From Streptomyces bungoensis (GTDB lineage: Bacteria; Actinomycetota; Actinomycetes; Streptomycetales; Streptomycetaceae): a stretch of DNA of 62,690 nt. Position 1 is the stretch's first letter; the number at the start of each line of letters is the position of its first letter. Of the stretch, positions 56,198-62,690 are shown piece by piece. A model generated the notes under the pieces. The model ran no database searches and was not told where the DNA came from. It was given only the letters and a program-made list of their open reading frames with translations. The DNA lies in contig NZ_KQ948868.1 of assembly GCF_001514215.1 (NCBI RefSeq), positions 133,559 through 196,248 of the forward strand, read 5' to 3'. The translations under genes were made by a program, and so were the position numbers.

Positions 56198-57115
56198 TTG
56201 TCGCGCTCGCAACCAGCCAGATCCCTCGCCGTCCTCGCCGCGACCGTCCTCGCCGCTGCCGCCGCCCCGGTGCTCGCGGCCGGCACGGCGAGCGCCACCC
56301 CGGACGGAGGGTGCCAGTCCGCCACGGTCCAGTACCGCCTCGTCGACAAGGACGGGAAGCCCGTCGGTGCCGACTGGACCTCGCAGGGCGGGTTCCACCA
56401 GTGGGACACCGTCCCCGGCACCGTCGAGGTGCGGCTCGCCCCGGGGCAGACCGTCGGGGACGGCTGCACGTACCCCGTCTCCCTGGCCGAGTACACCACC
56501 GAGGGCCCCAACTGGTACACCTCCGGCCACCAGACCCTGGTGGACAAGGCCACGGTCTACCTCACCGCCAAGGACGTCGCCGGCCAGGACGACTCCGGCC
56601 GCACCTGGCAGAAGCTGGCCGTGAAGTCCCCCGACTGCTACGGCCAGATCGACCTGTACGGCGACGACGTCACCTACGACGGCAAGACGGGCGAGGGCCA
56701 CGGGCCGGCGCCGTACCAGCCTGACAACGTCGTCACGCCGTACCACCTGATCGCCGCCTGGAACGGCGGCGAGAAGCCCTGCACCCCGGCCACCCCGGAC
56801 AGCCCGACGCCGTCGCAGCCGGCCCCGTCGACGCCGTCCACCCCCGCCACGCCCACGGCCCCGGCGCACAGCACGCCGCCCGCCGGGCACTCCACCCCGC
56901 CGGCCTCGCCGAAGCCCTCCACGACGCCGCCCACCACCCCGGACGTCCCGCCGATGCACTCGGCGCCGCCGAGCCCCTCGCCCAGCGGAAGCAAGCCGCC
57001 GCTGGCGGAGACGGGCGCGAGCGCGCCCGTCGGCCTGATAGCCGGGGCAGCCGGACTGGTGCTGCTCCTGGGCGCCGGAACGGTGTACGTCACCAGCCGC
57101 GCACGCCGCTCCTGA
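56198..57115 (+). CDS. Wall-anchored protein with LAETG sorting tail
   Basis: The 305-residue product has a signal peptide (about 1-33, ending ASA), a folded domain (about 35-190) containing VQYRLVDKDGKPVGADWTS and four Cys, a Pro/Thr/Ser stalk (about 192-268) and the sorting tail LAETGASAPVG, a hydrophobic helix and SRARRS. The tail matches sortase E-type LAXTG substrates, so it is probably attached to peptidoglycan. I do not recognise the N-terminal domain. TTG 56198 with AGAGG upstream is the only start that gives a sensible signal peptide. An inverted repeat GTTGT/ACAAC (56109-56125) lies in its promoter region. Confidence 0.85.
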   Translation: MSRSQPARSLAVLAATVLAAAAAPVLAAGTASATPDGGCQSATVQYRLVDKDGKPVGADWTSQGGFHQWDTVPGTVEVRLAPGQTVGDGCTYPVSLAEYTTEGPNWYTSGHQTLVDKATVYLTAKDVAGQDDSGRTWQKLAVKSPDCYGQIDLYGDDVTYDGKTGEGHGPAPYQPDNVVTPYHLIAAWNGGEKPCTPATPDSPTPSQPAPSTPSTPATPTAPAHSTPPAGHSTPPASPKPSTTPPTTPDVPPMHSAPPSPSPSGSKPPLAETGASAPVGLIAGAAGLVLLLGAGTVYVTSRARRS

Positions 57116-57129
57116 CCGCACGACGAGAC

Positions 57130-57157
57130 GGGGAAGCCACCGGCGGGTGGCTTCCCC
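57130..57157. terminator. Bidirectional terminator hairpin
   Basis: A perfect 12-bp stem GGGGAAGCCACC/GGTGGCTTCCCC with a 4-nt loop follows the LAETG protein gene and, read on the minus strand, lies just after the tRNA-like gene. Confidence 0.82.
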
Positions 57158-57169
57158 TTCACGTACGCG

Positions 57170-57357
<188 letters not shown>

Positions 57358-57417
57358 GGCGCCGGATGAGTACGCGTACTCATGACCCCGGCTCCCGGGA
57401 GCGGCCAGGATCCTCGC

Positions 57418-58008
57418 ATGACGAAGATCGGATCGACGGCGGGCCGGCGCGCACTGCTGCCTGTGCTGTTACTGGCCGCGCTGGCGGCCGGGTGCGGAAC
57501 GGAGCAGGCCGGCGGCGCCTCCGCGGGGAACGCGGCCTCGGCCGCACGCGGCGCCACCGCGTCGCCGAGCGTGCCCGTGGACCGCCCGTGCCCGGGTGAG
57601 AGCACCACCCCCACCCCGCAGGCGCCGGCGCCCAGCGCCAGTCCCACGGCACCGCCGAACGACCACTACGCCGAGAACCACGGCTTCATGGTTCCCTTCC
57701 CGCTGCACGGCGACCGCCGCTGCCAGGGCCTCGAGGAGGCCGGACGCGTGCGCAAGGCGCTCGAACCGCTGCGCCGGCGCGGGGACTTCAGCACCGGCAA
57801 GGTACGTGAGGCCCTGCTCGGCCTCGGCTACCCGGCCGAACAGGTGGAGACGTCCCAGGACGGCCCGACGAGCGTCGACTTCCTCGTCCAGGCCGACGAC
57901 TACCCCGTCTGCGTCGAGGGTGACATGAACCGTGCGCGGACCGAGACGGACGCCTTCGGCGGCTACCCCGACGGGACGGGCTGCGACCGCCCGTCGGGAG
58001 GTCACTGA
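57418..58008 (+). CDS. Putative lipoprotein, unknown
   Basis: The 196-residue product has a signal peptide with lipobox LAAGC (near residue 21), a Ser/Pro/Thr-rich linker and a C-terminal domain (about 90-196) with paired Cys, ALEPLRRRGDFSTGKVREALLGLGYP and VDFLVQADDYPVCVEG. It is expected on the outer membrane surface. An in-frame ATG at 57382 would put 12 extra residues before the signal peptide, so ATG 57418 is preferred. Function unknown. Confidence 0.72.
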   Translation: MTKIGSTAGRRALLPVLLLAALAAGCGTEQAGGASAGNAASAARGATASPSVPVDRPCPGESTTPTPQAPAPSASPTAPPNDHYAENHGFMVPFPLHGDRRCQGLEEAGRVRKALEPLRRRGDFSTGKVREALLGLGYPAEQVETSQDGPTSVDFLVQADDYPVCVEGDMNRARTETDAFGGYPDGTGCDRPSGGH

Positions 58009-58147
58009 CCTCCGCGCGCGCCGCGTCGCGGCGGTGCACGACGCCCGGCTTCCTCTACCGCAAGTAACATGATCATCTTGGATCCGGGTGTACCAGCCAA
58101 TCAATCCGACGCCGCCACGCCGCGGCGCGTCCTGCCCGGAGATGGTC

Positions 58148-58330
58148 ATGTCCTCTGCCGACGACGCGTACCAGAACGCGCGCCTCACCTACGAGCAGCA
58201 CCAGCGGACCTGCCGCCAGTGCCATGCCGACGCCACGCCCTGCGCCGTGGCCAAGCACCTGCTGCGGATCTGCAACAACGCCCGCAGGGACCTGCTCCGC
58301 TCCTCGGCACACCAGGCTCCGGCGCCCTGA
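58148..58330 (+). CDS. Small Cys-containing protein, unknown
   Basis: The 60-residue product carries CRQCHADATPC and a later ICNNARRD, so four Cys and a His could bind zinc or form disulfides. A CCGGAG site 7 nt before ATG 58148 supports the start; ATG 58142 is an alternative. No signal peptide. Short length and lack of a recognised family keep confidence moderate. Confidence 0.55.
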   Translation: MSSADDAYQNARLTYEQHQRTCRQCHADATPCAVAKHLLRICNNARRDLLRSSAHQAPAP

Positions 58331-58431
58331 CCGGAGCGGCGCGGGGCCCGCGCGGGCGATCGTGCTTTTCGGGCCGCCCCCGGCGGGCACCCGGTCGGCT
58401 GTCCCACCCGACCGAGACGACGGAGGCCGCT

Positions 58432-59322
58432 GTGACGGACCAGCACAGCCCCCAGCCCGACCCCACCACACGGCACGCCCGCCCCGACTTCCCCTCCCAG
58501 GACCAGCCGCACCCGGGCTGGACCGGCCCGATGGACCCGCCGCCCGACCACGGCGAGGACTCCTACCGCGGTGCCGGCCGCCTCGACGGCATGAAGACCG
58601 TGATCACGGGAGGGGACTCGGGCATCGGCCGGGCCGTGGCCCTCGCCTACGCCCGCGAGGGCGCCGACGTGCTGTTCGCCCACCTCGCCGAGGAGGAGGA
58701 CGAGGCCCGCGAGACCTCCCGGCTGGTCGAGGAGGCCGGCCGCAAGGCGGTCGCCGTCTCCTGCGACATCCGGGACGAGGACAACTGCCGCTCCCTGATC
58801 GAGCGGGCGGTCGGCGAGTTCGGGCACATCGACGTCCTCGTCAACAACGCCGCCTACCAGATGTCCCAGCCCGACGGCATCGAGGCGATCAGCACCGAGC
58901 AGTTCGACCGGGTGCTGCGCACCAACCTGTACGGCATGTTCTGGCTGACCAAGTTCGCCCTCCCGCACATGCCGGCCGGCGGCAGCGTCATCAACACCAC
59001 CTCGGTGCAGGCCTACAAGCCCAGCCCGCACCTGCTGGACTACGCGATGACCAAGGGCGCCATCGTCACCTTCACCCACGGGCTGGCCCAGATGGTCGCC
59101 GAGCGCGGCATCCGCGTGAACGCGGTCGCACCGGGCCCGGTGTGGACGCCGCTGATCCCCGCGACCATGCCCGACACCGCCGAGTTCGGCAAGCAGAGCC
59201 CGCTCGGCCGCCCCGCCCAGCCCGCCGAACTGGCCCCGGCCTACGTCTATCTCGCCTCCGACCAGGCGACCTTCATCACCGGCGAGATCCTCAACGCGAC
59301 CGGCGGCACCCCGCTGCCCTAA
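58432..59322 (+). CDS. SDR-family oxidoreductase (YhdG/YgfF-like, with N-terminal extension)
   Basis: The 296-residue product has a 45-residue hydrophilic extension followed by a classical SDR: TGGDSGIGRAVALAYA for NAD(P) binding, NNAAYQ, catalytic Ser in NTTSVQAYK and the Tyr/Lys pair in DYAMTKGA. The extension with PMDPPPDHGEDSYRGAGRL is shared by a subgroup of stress-induced SDRs of Gram-positive bacteria. Its substrate is unknown. GGAGGCCGCT before GTG 58432 fixes the start. Its stop overlaps the stop of the convergent gene by 4 nt. Confidence 0.9.
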   Translation: MTDQHSPQPDPTTRHARPDFPSQDQPHPGWTGPMDPPPDHGEDSYRGAGRLDGMKTVITGGDSGIGRAVALAYAREGADVLFAHLAEEEDEARETSRLVEEAGRKAVAVSCDIRDEDNCRSLIERAVGEFGHIDVLVNNAAYQMSQPDGIEAISTEQFDRVLRTNLYGMFWLTKFALPHMPAGGSVINTTSVQAYKPSPHLLDYAMTKGAIVTFTHGLAQMVAERGIRVNAVAPGPVWTPLIPATMPDTAEFGKQSPLGRPAQPAELAPAYVYLASDQATFITGEILNATGGTPLP

Positions 59323-60872
59323 GCGCCGGCTGCCCCGCCGTACACCTCCTGCACATCCGCGCGCGGCGGCGGGGCGTGCCGGGTCGCCGGTCCCCGCGCG
59401 AACGTGCGCAGCAGGTTCTCCGTGGTCCGGGTGACGAACGCCCGGGTCCGGGCGTCCATGCCGTGGTCGCGGCCGAGCTCGCCCGTGCCGGCCAGCAGTC
59501 CCTCCACCCAGCGCATGGTGCCGGTCGCGAACACACCGGCGCCGCCGGAGGCCGTGTAGTACGCGGAGTCGCTGTGACTGGGGCGGCCCGCGCAGACGAC
59601 GGGGGAGTGGGCGGTGATCTGCAGGGGGCCCGGGGTGGCGGAGGCCGGGGTGACGCGGTCGTACTCGACCCCGACCAGGTGGGCGAAGGAGTCGCCGGGG
59701 CGTACGCCGGTGCCGTCGTACAGCCAGTGGTCCGCGGCCCGCACGACGTAGGGGGCGTCGACGGGGTAGCCCTCGTACAGCACGCCGGTGAGGGAGGACT
59801 CCGGGTCCGCGGCGGGCGGCTCCCGGTAGTCGGTGGTCACCCGCGCCGGGTCGGTCGCGTAGGCCGGATCGGCGCGGTAGGAGGTCTTGTAGCACACCAC
59901 CGTGCGGCCCCCGATGTGCTCCCCGTCCTCCAGCCGGATCCGCCGGAAGCAGGTGTTCGCGCCGAGGAAGGCGACGTTCGTCCCCGCGTCCCGGGCCCGT
60001 GTGACGTGCTCCCGCTGCTCGGGCGTCCAGTACTCGTCGTGGCCCAGGCAGACGACGGCGTGCGCGCCCCGCAGCACCGAAGGGTCCCGGTGCACGTCGG
60101 CGCCGGTGGTGTACGCGAGCGGGATGCCCAGGCGCTCGGCCAGCACCACCAGTGCCCGCTCGTAGACCAGGAACTTCTCGGCGCCGTTGCCGTCGTAGGG
60201 CCGGTCGAAGCTGACGGCCAGGGACCGGGTCGCGTACGCGCCGGAGGAGCCGGCGTAGAGGCTGTAGCCGCTCCAGCGGTTGTACGCCTGCCAGGTGGCC
60301 GGCGCGTGCAGCAGCACCGTGCGGCCGGCGCCCCGGGCCGAGCGCACGACCAGCGGGACGTACCGCTGCCGGCCGGTGTCCGACTCCAGCCGCAGCAGGT
60401 AGGCGCCCTCCGGCCAGCCGGTGGTGTCCAGGGGCAGCGTGACGGGCCAGTCGGCGCGCACGGTACGGGTGGCCGGCAGCACGCGCGGGGCCGGCCGGGC
60501 CCGCCCGGGTATGCGGGGCGAGGCCCAGACACGGCGGGCCTGTGCGCCGCCGTACCAGCCCACCCGGAACGCCGAGACACGGAACGAGCCGGCTGTGGTC
60601 GACACGTGCAGGGCGCACGGCTCGCCCGGAGCCACGCTCACCCGGTCGGTGTAGCCGGCCACCGCGTCCGCCGCCCCCACCGAGCGGACCCGCCAGTCGG
60701 CGGTGCCCGGCGCGTCCCGCTCGGCCTCGGGCAGGAGCTGCCGGCCGCGGCCGGCGTGCCCGTGCGGCGGCGCGGGCGTACAGGCGGCCGCCGTGCCCAG
60801 ACCGGCGCCCGCGCACAGCGCCAGGAAACGCCGGCGGTTCGGGTCGTCAGGATGCAGGGCTGCTGGGGTCAT
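59319..60872 (-). CDS. Exported dimethylformamidase-like protein (large-subunit domain)
   Basis: The 517-residue protein starts with a twin-arginine-like signal (RRRFLALCAGAGLGTAAACT, which could also be a lipobox region). After about 60 residues it shows the N,N-dimethylformamidase large-subunit C-terminal-like pattern: FRVGWYGGAQARRVW, YNRWSGYSLY, FDRPYDGNGAEKFLVYE, CLGHDEYWTPEQREHV and NVAFLGANTCFRRIR. In characterised dimethylformamidase the iron ligands are Tyr and Glu residues of this domain; the EYW segment is retained. Secretion suggests another amide or a role in the envelope. GAGGAGG precedes ATG 60872. Confidence 0.82.
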   Translation of the reverse strand: MTPAALHPDDPNRRRFLALCAGAGLGTAAACTPAPPHGHAGRGRQLLPEAERDAPGTADWRVRSVGAADAVAGYTDRVSVAPGEPCALHVSTTAGSFRVSAFRVGWYGGAQARRVWASPRIPGRARPAPRVLPATRTVRADWPVTLPLDTTGWPEGAYLLRLESDTGRQRYVPLVVRSARGAGRTVLLHAPATWQAYNRWSGYSLYAGSSGAYATRSLAVSFDRPYDGNGAEKFLVYERALVVLAERLGIPLAYTTGADVHRDPSVLRGAHAVVCLGHDEYWTPEQREHVTRARDAGTNVAFLGANTCFRRIRLEDGEHIGGRTVVCYKTSYRADPAYATDPARVTTDYREPPAADPESSLTGVLYEGYPVDAPYVVRAADHWLYDGTGVRPGDSFAHLVGVEYDRVTPASATPGPLQITAHSPVVCAGRPSHSDSAYYTASGGAGVFATGTMRWVEGLLAGTGELGRDHGMDARTRAFVTRTTENLLRTFARGPATRHAPPPRADVQEVYGGAAGA

Positions 60873-61060
60873 CGCGCCTCCTCGTCCCCCGCCCAGGCTC
60901 CCGACCCCCCTCGGCCCCGCGCAACCCCGCACACACCGTGTACGGCGGCACAGGCCGAGACCGGTCCGGCCCCGGACGGGGCCGGCCGTGAACCGGGGAC
61001 TGCGCCGTCCGGGTGACGTGCCACCCGACCGGGGATTTCGGCGGCATGCTCTCCGTCCTG

Positions 61061-62068
61061 CTACAGCGGAGGTTCCTCCAGCAGTTCCAGCAGCGAGGCC
61101 GCGCTCTGCCCGGCCAGGGGCGTCGCCGCGGCCGCGGCCGGGAACAGGCGGCCCCAGGCGCGGGCGCGGCCCAGGGCGCTCAGGCGCCACGCCAGGCTCA
61201 CCGCGCGCCGGAGTTCCACGGGCGTACGGCCGCTTCCCGTCCACGGCTCCAGATAGGCGTCGCGCAGCCGCGGCAGGACCCCGGGCCCGTACCGGTCGGC
61301 CGCCCTCCGGGCCGGGACCCGCAGACTGCAGAACGGGTGGGAGACGACGGCGTCGCCCCAGTCGAAGAAGGTGAACCGGTTCGGTGCCGGATGGAACAAC
61401 TGGCCCTCGTGCAGATCGGCGTGGTCCAGCGAGTCCGCGACGCCCAGGGCCGCGAGTTCGGCGCACCAGTCCGCCACACGGGGCCGGAGCCGTACGAGGC
61501 GTGCGCGGTCCTCCGGTCGCAGGGCCTGGCTCGCCCCGAGCAACGCCTCGAAGACGTCCGGGAGTTCCGGGGTCCGCGCCCCCGGCACGCCCAGCCGGCC
61601 GATCTCCGCGGTGTGCGCGGTGACGGCGTGCTGCAGGGCCGCGTACTGGTCGAGCAGGCTCTCCCAGGCACGGGGCTCGACGGGCTCCCGTTCGAGAACG
61701 TCCCGGAACAGCTCGCCCCCGTCCGGCAGCAGCAGCCAGCGGCGGTCTGTGTCGACCGCGAGCGGTGCCAGGACCTGCCCCGGCACCCAGCGGGCCAGCG
61801 CGGCGGTCAGCGCTCCCTCGAAGCCGCTGGCCGGCGGGTTCGCCTTGAACCAGACCGCCCCGCGCCCGGCCACGGCCACCCGTACCAGCACCGACCACGG
61901 CCGCAGCCGCACCCACAGCCGGCCGGTCGTCCGCAGGCCCTGTGCGGCGAGCGCGTCCTCGACCCAGACGAGGACCGCGGCCCGCCAGTCCTCCTGCTCC
62001 CAGGGCGTCACCGTGTCCGTGTACCGCCCTCGGTCCACGGTCGGTTCCCGTGCCGGATCGTGTCGCAT
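61061..62068 (-). CDS. Aminoglycoside phosphotransferase-like kinase (APH family)
   Basis: The 335-residue product has the APH/choline-kinase-like fold: an N-lobe with AVWFKANPP (Lys of the ATP site), the catalytic loop LDHADLHEGQLF (HxDxHxxN-like, with Gln in place of Asn) and FFDWGDAV for the metal-binding Asp. Many Streptomyces carry such proteins outside resistance loci; the substrate may be a small metabolite rather than an antibiotic. It starts 17 bp downstream of the long hairpin that follows the second tRNA-like gene. Confidence 0.84.
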   Translation of the reverse strand: MRHDPAREPTVDRGRYTDTVTPWEQEDWRAAVLVWVEDALAAQGLRTTGRLWVRLRPWSVLVRVAVAGRGAVWFKANPPASGFEGALTAALARWVPGQVLAPLAVDTDRRWLLLPDGGELFRDVLEREPVEPRAWESLLDQYAALQHAVTAHTAEIGRLGVPGARTPELPDVFEALLGASQALRPEDRARLVRLRPRVADWCAELAALGVADSLDHADLHEGQLFHPAPNRFTFFDWGDAVVSHPFCSLRVPARRAADRYGPGVLPRLRDAYLEPWTGSGRTPVELRRAVSLAWRLSALGRARAWGRLFPAAAAATPLAGQSAASLLELLEEPPL

Positions 62069-62084
62069 CGGGCCATCACAGCAC

Positions 62085-62136
62085 CGCGCCCCGCGCCCGG
62101 CCAGCGGTTTTCGCCGCCGGCTGGGCGCGGGGCGCG
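62085..62136 (-). terminator. Long hairpin after the second tRNA-like gene
   Basis: CGCGCCCCGCGCCC (62085-62098) pairs exactly with 62123-62136; the 24-nt centre can form a further partial stem around TTTTCG. It sits between the tRNA-like gene and the APH-like gene on the minus strand. Confidence 0.65.
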
Positions 62137-62138
62137 TC

Positions 62139-62326
62139 CGTTCGGTGCGGAGAGGGCAGGATTTGAACCTGCGTGGGCCGGTGAAGGCCCGACCTCGAGT
62201 CGTGCTCGTGGTCCCCGATGAGCCGCTCCGGGCACCTCTCCCCGTGTCCGGCCCGGTCTCCCGTGCCGTTCACGGGAACGACAGTGCCAGGACCGGCTGA
62301 CGGGGCTCTGACGTACCGCTGACGCT
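62139..62326. repeat. 188-bp direct repeat, copy 2
   Basis: Second copy of the repeat at 57170-57357, 4,969 bp away and in the same orientation. Flanking sequences on both sides differ. Confidence 0.9.
62148..62241 (-). tRNA. Class II tRNA-like gene, anticodon undetermined, copy 2
   Basis: Identical to the copy at 57179-57272 except for one base in the T loop (TTCAAAT here, TTCGAAT there), a purine change that keeps the T-loop consensus. All stems, including the abnormal anticodon arm, are preserved. Confidence 0.75.
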
Positions 62327-62423
62327 CAGGCCGACTCCCTGACCATCGGCCGGCACGGGACCGTGTGCGTGCCCGGCGCCCCCGGATGCCGGCCGGGGGC
62401 GCACTCGGGCGCGGCGGTGCCGG

Positions 62424-62690
62424 TCAGGCCCGCCGCCTGCGGCGCACGGTGAGGTACGTGCCGGTGACGCCCGCCGCCAGCAGCGCGGCCGCCCCGAGGC
62501 CGGCCGGCAGGTTCCGGTTCCGCGAGGTCTCAGCGGCGGTGTTCTCCATCTCCGCGCCGGGGGTGATGCGCGTGGCCACCGAGGCTACGTGCCGGATGGG
62601 GCCGACGGATTTGACCGAGCCGTCGGTGTTCAGCAGGACCTGCTTGCCGTTGGGGTGGCGGAAGTCGAACATGCCGCGCAGGGAGCCGGT
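62424..62690 (-). CDS. C-terminal part of a membrane-anchored surface protein
   Basis: The frame is open to the window edge; only the last 88 residues are visible, so the start lies outside. The visible part contains FDFRHPNGKQVLLNTDGSVKSVG, split here only for description of a beta-rich end of a domain, then a short linker with AAETS, a hydrophobic helix (GLGAAALLAAGVTGTYL) and VRRRRRA. The layout is that of a sortase substrate, but AAETS departs from LAETG, so simple membrane anchoring is as likely. Confidence 0.65.
   Translation of the reverse strand, partial: TGSLRGMFDFRHPNGKQVLLNTDGSVKSVGPIRHVASVATRITPGAEMENTAAETSRNRNLPAGLGAAALLAAGVTGTYLTVRRRRRA

Noticed and set aside
57130..57157. Hairpin considered as part of the tRNA-like RNA
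   Set aside because: It lies outside the repeated segment, differs from the hairpin at the second copy and fits a terminator.

Overview
The window is chromosomal DNA of a Streptomyces-like actinomycete. The evidence is very high GC with strong G/C at third codon positions, frequent GTG and TTG starts, LAETG-type cell-wall sorting tails, a complete P450-containing conservon, SARP/BTAD and DUF574 proteins, a furA-katG pair and DasR-type palindromes. I count about 55 protein genes, three degenerate coding fragments and two copies of a tRNA-like gene. No integrase, transposase, CRISPR array or rRNA was seen.

Layout. 1-6.9 kb: cell-surface and secreted proteins (the start of a probable cell-wall hydrolase, a wall-anchored DUF1996 protein, a lipoprotein, a secreted lipase), plus a GNAT gene behind a perfect CebR-type palindrome. 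6.9-14.5 kb: small enzymes, an unusual dead-hydrolase/acetoacetate-decarboxylase fusion, acylphosphatase, a large SARP regulator, a haloacid dehalogenase-type hydrolase and an anti-sigma-like ATPase. 14.8-18 kb: DUF574 methyltransferase, SRPBCC protein, and a coupled nucleotidyltransferase / BON-like / metallophosphoesterase triplet. 18-25.6 kb: a truncated MFS gene, an aldo/keto reductase, and a conservon (sensor-like ATPase, roadblock protein, DUF742 protein, GTPase, CYP157 and CYP154), read on the minus strand with overlapping junctions from cvnA to CYP157.

25.9-32.5 kb: pyruvate carboxylase, then polysaccharide degradation (PL7 alginate lyase, GH18 chitinase behind two dre-like palindromes). 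32.9-40.6 kb: an acetyltransferase, a large exported beta-propeller protein, Ppx/GppA, a FAD monooxygenase and an IMPase-like protein with an altered metal site. 40.6-54.7 kb is a stress block: large catalase KatE, converging with a five-gene stressosome operon (RsbR, RsbS, RsbT, an RsbT/RsbX-like fusion and a GAF-SpoIIE phosphatase), then furA-katG. 55-62.7 kb: membrane and secreted proteins, an SDR, a dimethylformamidase-like protein and an APH-like kinase. A 188-bp direct repeat occurs twice here, 4,969 bp apart, and each copy carries the same 94-nt class II tRNA-like gene with an abnormal anticodon arm.

The clearest functional theme is oxidative and general stress: two catalases, one with a Fur-type sensor and one facing a partner-switching module. 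A second theme is regulated use of chitin, alginate and possibly cello-oligosaccharides. The items most worth following up are the tRNA-like pair, the decarboxylase fusion, the nucleotidyltransferase/BON/phosphoesterase triplet and the IMPase-like protein with Cys in its metal motif.
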